Source: UBA1845 sp002338715 (GTDB lineage Bacteria > Planctomycetota > Phycisphaerae > UBA1845). From it: a stretch of 64,000 nucleotides of DNA. Where the stretch lies: the NCBI GenBank assembly GCA_035344155.1, contig DAORAL010000025.1, positions 18,454 to 82,453 on the forward strand. The letters run 5' to 3'. This document shows, one piece after another, positions 62,649-64,000 of this stretch (positions are counted from its first letter, which is position 1; every line of letters starts with the position of its first letter). Under the pieces are notes generated by a model. That model worked only from the letters and a program-made list of their open reading frames with translations, was not told the origin of the DNA and searched no databases. A program made the position numbers and the translations under genes.

Positions 62649-64000
62649 ATGAAAATCTCGGAATTCCGTGTTGCCTTGCTTATTTCGATCATCACAACCA
62701 CTTCGACCCTTGCGTGGGAACCTGCGCCTGAATTCCCCGACACCGGTCAGGCACGCTCATTCGCGGCTGGTCTCAACGTCGATGGGACGCTCTTCGTAAT
62801 CGGCGGACTACCGCTGGGCACGGATGGTGACAAAGACACGCCCGTTCACTTTTTGTTGCCCGGCGATTCGTCGTGGAGTGTCGGACCGTTTGCCGAGGGA
62901 CGCGTCGTGCGCCAAGGAGCCGGAGTCGACTCACTGGGCCGCATCATTGTGTTCGGCGGAGTCGATGGCGTCGATCCGGGTGGCGACCCGGGTGCGTCCT
63001 ACGTTTACGACCCGATTGAAGGGCAGGCGCAGGCTGTTGCAGATCGCAGCGCTGCGGCACCAGAGGACAACTTTGCGTGGGCGACGGATTCAACAAATCG
63101 AATCTATTCACTTGGTGGCGGACCCGGTGCTGACGCGAATCAAAGTCAACCCAACAGCGCCCACGCCGAACGATATGACGGCGCCACCGATATGTGGACA
63201 CCGATCGCCCCGCTCCCTTTTCCAGTCGCCGATGCAGCCGCTGTTTACGACGACCGCGGTCATATTCTGGTGCTTGGGGGATACGATGAATTCGCAGGCA
63301 CACGCCTCGCATCCGTTTTCCAGTACGACATCGCTGGTGACACATGGTCCGCGATCAACGACATGCCCGCTGGATTGACTGGACATCGAGCGGTCCTTGG
63401 AGCCGACGAACGCATCTACGTGCTGGGCGGCGAAACGGGCCCGGTTGGATCGGGCAGCACAACCAACGCTGTCTATGTACTCCACCTGGAAACGGGCACA
63501 TGGTCTACCGGCCCAAGCATGCTGACGCCGCGCCGACACTTCGCGACGGTGCGAGACAACAGCAACTATATTTATGCCATGGGCGGAGAGAATGATTCAA
63601 CTGGTACGCATCTGGTCGAGAAACTTTACACCCCACCTTGTCCGACAGTCACTATCGCCCCAGAGCCTGTTGACGTCTGGGAGGGGACGATCGTCGGTTT
63701 CTCTGTGGAGGCGACTGGTGGGCTACCGTTGAGTTATCAATGGCGAAAAGACGGCGTTGACTTGATCGACGGGCCAACCGGATCCGGAAGCGAAATCATC
63801 GGGGCCACAACAATGAATCTGACCATCGACAATCCGGGATCGAGCGATGCGGGCATGTATGACGTCGTCGTATCCAACGTCTGCGGCTCGACGGTGAGCT
63901 CAGTGGCCGAACTCACCATTCGAATCCCACCGGAAATACCGACCCATTGGCAAGCCGTCAGCATTCACCCGGGCTGGGCGCAAATGAGTTCGCGGGCCAT
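62649..64000 (+). CDS. secreted Kelch-repeat / Ig-domain protein (partial)
   Basis: ATG at 62649, open to the end of the window (450 codons). A signal peptide (1-22, ending TLAWE) is followed by about six Kelch-type blades (residues 30-335), each with the Gly-Gly turn and downstream aromatic pair (LFVIGG, IIVFGG, IYSLGGG, ILVLGGYD, IYVLGGET, IYAMGGEN). An Ig-like domain follows (about 340-430; FSVEATGGLPLSYQWRKDG, SDAGMYDVVVSN). The end is missing, and a dockerin-like tail like its neighbours' is possible but unseen. It begins 111 bases after the nine-haem cytochrome. Probably a cell-surface binding protein. Confidence 0.85.
   Translation, partial: MKISEFRVALLISIITTTSTLAWEPAPEFPDTGQARSFAAGLNVDGTLFVIGGLPLGTDGDKDTPVHFLLPGDSSWSVGPFAEGRVVRQGAGVDSLGRIIVFGGVDGVDPGGDPGASYVYDPIEGQAQAVADRSAAAPEDNFAWATDSTNRIYSLGGGPGADANQSQPNSAHAERYDGATDMWTPIAPLPFPVADAAAVYDDRGHILVLGGYDEFAGTRLASVFQYDIAGDTWSAINDMPAGLTGHRAVLGADERIYVLGGETGPVGSGSTTNAVYVLHLETGTWSTGPSMLTPRRHFATVRDNSNYIYAMGGENDSTGTHLVEKLYTPPCPTVTIAPEPVDVWEGTIVGFSVEATGGLPLSYQWRKDGVDLIDGPTGSGSEIIGATTMNLTIDNPGSSDAGMYDVVVSNVCGSTVSSVAELTIRIPPEIPTHWQAVSIHPGWAQMSSRA

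Noticed and set aside
1..64000. CRISPR arrays, tRNA or rRNA genes, insertion sequences, prophage
   Set aside because: I saw no regularly spaced repeats of CRISPR type, no cloverleaf-like runs, no transposase or integrase motifs and no terminal inverted repeats. A dedicated scan (tRNAscan, ISfinder) was not possible.

Overview
This 64 kb window looks like chromosomal DNA from an uncultured member of the Planctomycetota, probably Phycisphaerae-like. That is an inference from gene content, not from a marker gene. The supporting traits are: many secreted proteins with dockerin-like Asp-rich repeats (the 'GDVDL.DFA.F' type); thrombospondin-3-like 'DCN.NGIPDECD' linkers between FG-GAP propellers; a PEP-CTERM sorting signal; a planctomycete-style pseudopilin (DUF1559-like); giant CheB/CheR/histidine-kinase fusions; and sparse operons with long leaders. 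By eye the DNA is moderately GC-rich. I saw no rRNA, tRNA, CRISPR array, transposase or phage gene.

Layout. 1-4 kb: amino-sugar/glycan genes (NagX-like acyltransferase, GH9 glycosidase, an atypical polysaccharide deacetylase lipoprotein). 4-11 kb: secreted dockerin and PEP-CTERM proteins flank the most unusual locus, a multihaem c-type cytochrome lipoprotein whose reading frame is interrupted by a single in-frame TGA followed at the right distance by a SECIS-like hairpin, coupled to a tandem-rhodanese lipoprotein. I read this as a candidate selenocysteine-containing cytochrome. 11-16.6 kb: NamZ-type exo-muramidase, a sodium:solute symporter with a small membrane partner, and a secreted M14 carboxypeptidase. 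16.6-21.3 kb: a giant secreted protein with three seven-bladed FG-GAP propellers.

21.9-36.7 kb is a signalling island: two CheR-containing sensor kinases (one also with CheB and a receiver), a dCache/HAMP/PAS kinase, three single-domain receivers and a REC-GGDEF-HD protein with a degenerate GYP motif, but no chemoreceptors or flagellar genes. 36.9-40.5 kb holds a CDF exporter with an NDDD (Mn-type) site, an arylsulfotransferase-like protein and an EF-hand protein. 40.8-44.7 kb is a divergon: a sigma-54 activator with a Cys-rich GAF domain faces an isochorismatase / DUF1348 / AhpD-like operon, which carries a good -24/-12 promoter and an upstream palindrome.

44.7-64 kb: a phosphodiester glycosidase with dockerin; an apparent operon of nagB, an alternative GlmU, an ADP-forming acyl-CoA synthetase and an acyl carrier protein; a DUF2202 ferritin-like protein; a sensor kinase, a pseudopilin, a dockerin protein and an OmpR-type regulator; then a nine-haem cytochrome with an N-terminal dockerin-like segment and a Kelch/Ig protein that runs off the end. 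Overall the window suggests a heterotroph that degrades amino-sugar polymers, exports many Ca-binding surface proteins, and has extracytoplasmic multihaem electron transfer.
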